Positions 63,131-64,000 of a stretch of DNA of 64,000 nucleotides are shown here, in pieces; positions within the stretch are counted from its first letter, which is position 1, and the number at the start of each line of letters is the position of its first letter. The notes beneath the pieces are model-generated. The model was given only the letters and a program-made list of their open reading frames with translations. It made no database searches and was not told the origin of the DNA. Both the position numbers and the translations under genes were made by a program. This stretch comes from Medicago truncatula (taxonomy: Eukaryota > Streptophyta > Magnoliopsida > Fabales > Fabaceae), in contig NC_053042.1 in NCBI RefSeq assembly GCF_003473485.1, forward strand, positions 38,220,762 through 38,284,761, written 5' to 3'.

Positions 63131-64000
63131 TCAACAACATTTCTAAGTATTATTATTTTTCTTAAATCCTTTCATTTCCTCATTCATAAATCCAACCCAA
63201 TTTTTATCGATTGTGTGTGAGGAGTAATATGTTACAACAAACAACGACAAAAGTCTTATCCCGTCAAATAAGTTTGACTACATGAATCACACTATAAGTG
63301 ATTCCACTAAATTTTATATTGATTTTGACTGTCTAACATGGTCTGTAACATAGGCAGAATTTGAAAAGTAGTATGTTAAACCTTGGAAATAATAATACCA
63401 TTAATTTGTGCATTTTCATACATATTAAATAGATCAATACATTGCAAAAGCCTTTATTCTTTTTTTTTTTTTTTGAAAGAAAAAGCCTTTATTCTTTAAA
63501 AAATTAACACTTATTTCTTTTTCATATTTGACAAGGACACTAACTAGTTCCTCCCTGGCATACAGTTCATCCGCAGTAAAATCCTTTATTTTAACCGTTT
63601 TAAAAGAAAAAAAAACTGTGCTAGATACACAAATATGAATTTATGTCCATCCATCAATTAAAATAATAGACCTTTTCTAAAAGATGAATATAAAATTAAA
63701 AAGCAACTGTATGAATAATAAGGGTTAGTAGTGGACCTTCTCTAAGATGAATAAAATTAAAATGTTTAGCTAAAGTTGTTAAAGAAAATCAATCCATATA
63801 CAAGTATCATAATTGAATCCATAATATAGCATCTTCCAACTTCCACGTACAAACTTGTACTGCCTTTGTAATGGAGTATGCATGCATATGGATTTAATAA
63901 TAGTTTCTCAGCATCTTGATTCTTGAATCTGAGTTAGGATATCAAATCCATGAGCAAAGATATTAAGCTACTGGCAAATCTTGTGAATCTCTAACCTGTA
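63131..64000. other. Terminal intergenic DNA, nothing firm
   Basis: AAAAGCCTTTATTCTTT occurs twice (63448 and 63481) around a T-run. No gene was recognised up to the window edge. Confidence 0.45.

Overview
The window is nuclear DNA of a flowering plant, and the details point to a legume. It is AT-rich and its genes have GT-AG introns. It carries plant-only families: class III peroxidase, zinc-finger homeodomain protein, BYPASS1-related protein and an HDC1-type Rxt3 protein. The repeat families resemble those I associate with Medicago and its relatives. The species is inference; no marker in the sequence proves it.

Layout. 1-5.4 kb: a five-exon PHD-finger gene of the MS1/MMD1 type (+). 5.4-12 kb: repeat-rich spacer with an intact TRIM retroelement. 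12.1-14.0 kb: a four-exon class III peroxidase (+), with a tiny SINE in intron 1. 15.9-16.8 kb: a Mutator-like element. 17.1-17.7 kb: an intronless ZF-HD gene (-). 20.2-21.7 kb: a LigB-type extradiol dioxygenase (-). 23.2-27.5 kb: a SET-domain lysine methyltransferase (-) whose introns hold a solo LTR, a hairpin and a MITE.

28.7-41.1 kb is a transposon graveyard. It holds a hAT element with a nested MITE, a LINE remnant, a hAT element that split a relict transposon-derived gene and itself carries a palindromic hAT, a papain-like pseudogene, a gypsy-like LTR-type block, and a second copy of the palindromic hAT in the opposite orientation.

43.5-49.7 kb: an eleven-coding-exon HDC1/Rxt3 gene (+) that needs an 8-nt micro-exon to keep frame. 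50.8-51.2 kb: a small gene resembling the C-terminus of Myb/SANT-like proteins (-). 52-58.8 kb: a three-unit segmental duplication carrying tRNA-Ile(AAU) genes, the third lacking its T-arm, each followed by a related non-coding block. 60.1-61.0 kb: a BYPASS1-like gene (-). The last 2 kb holds a tandem duplication and a Copia remnant.

The protein genes are unrelated single-copy loci, not an operon or a cluster. The gene models were built by hand from splice sites and reading phase; every multi-exon model closes in frame. I see no convincing new multi-gene system. The most unusual items are the HDC1 micro-exon, the inverted pair of palindromic hAT elements about 6 kb apart, the reading frame restored by removing a hAT element and one copy of its target-site duplication, and the co-duplicated tRNA-Ile/non-coding-block units.
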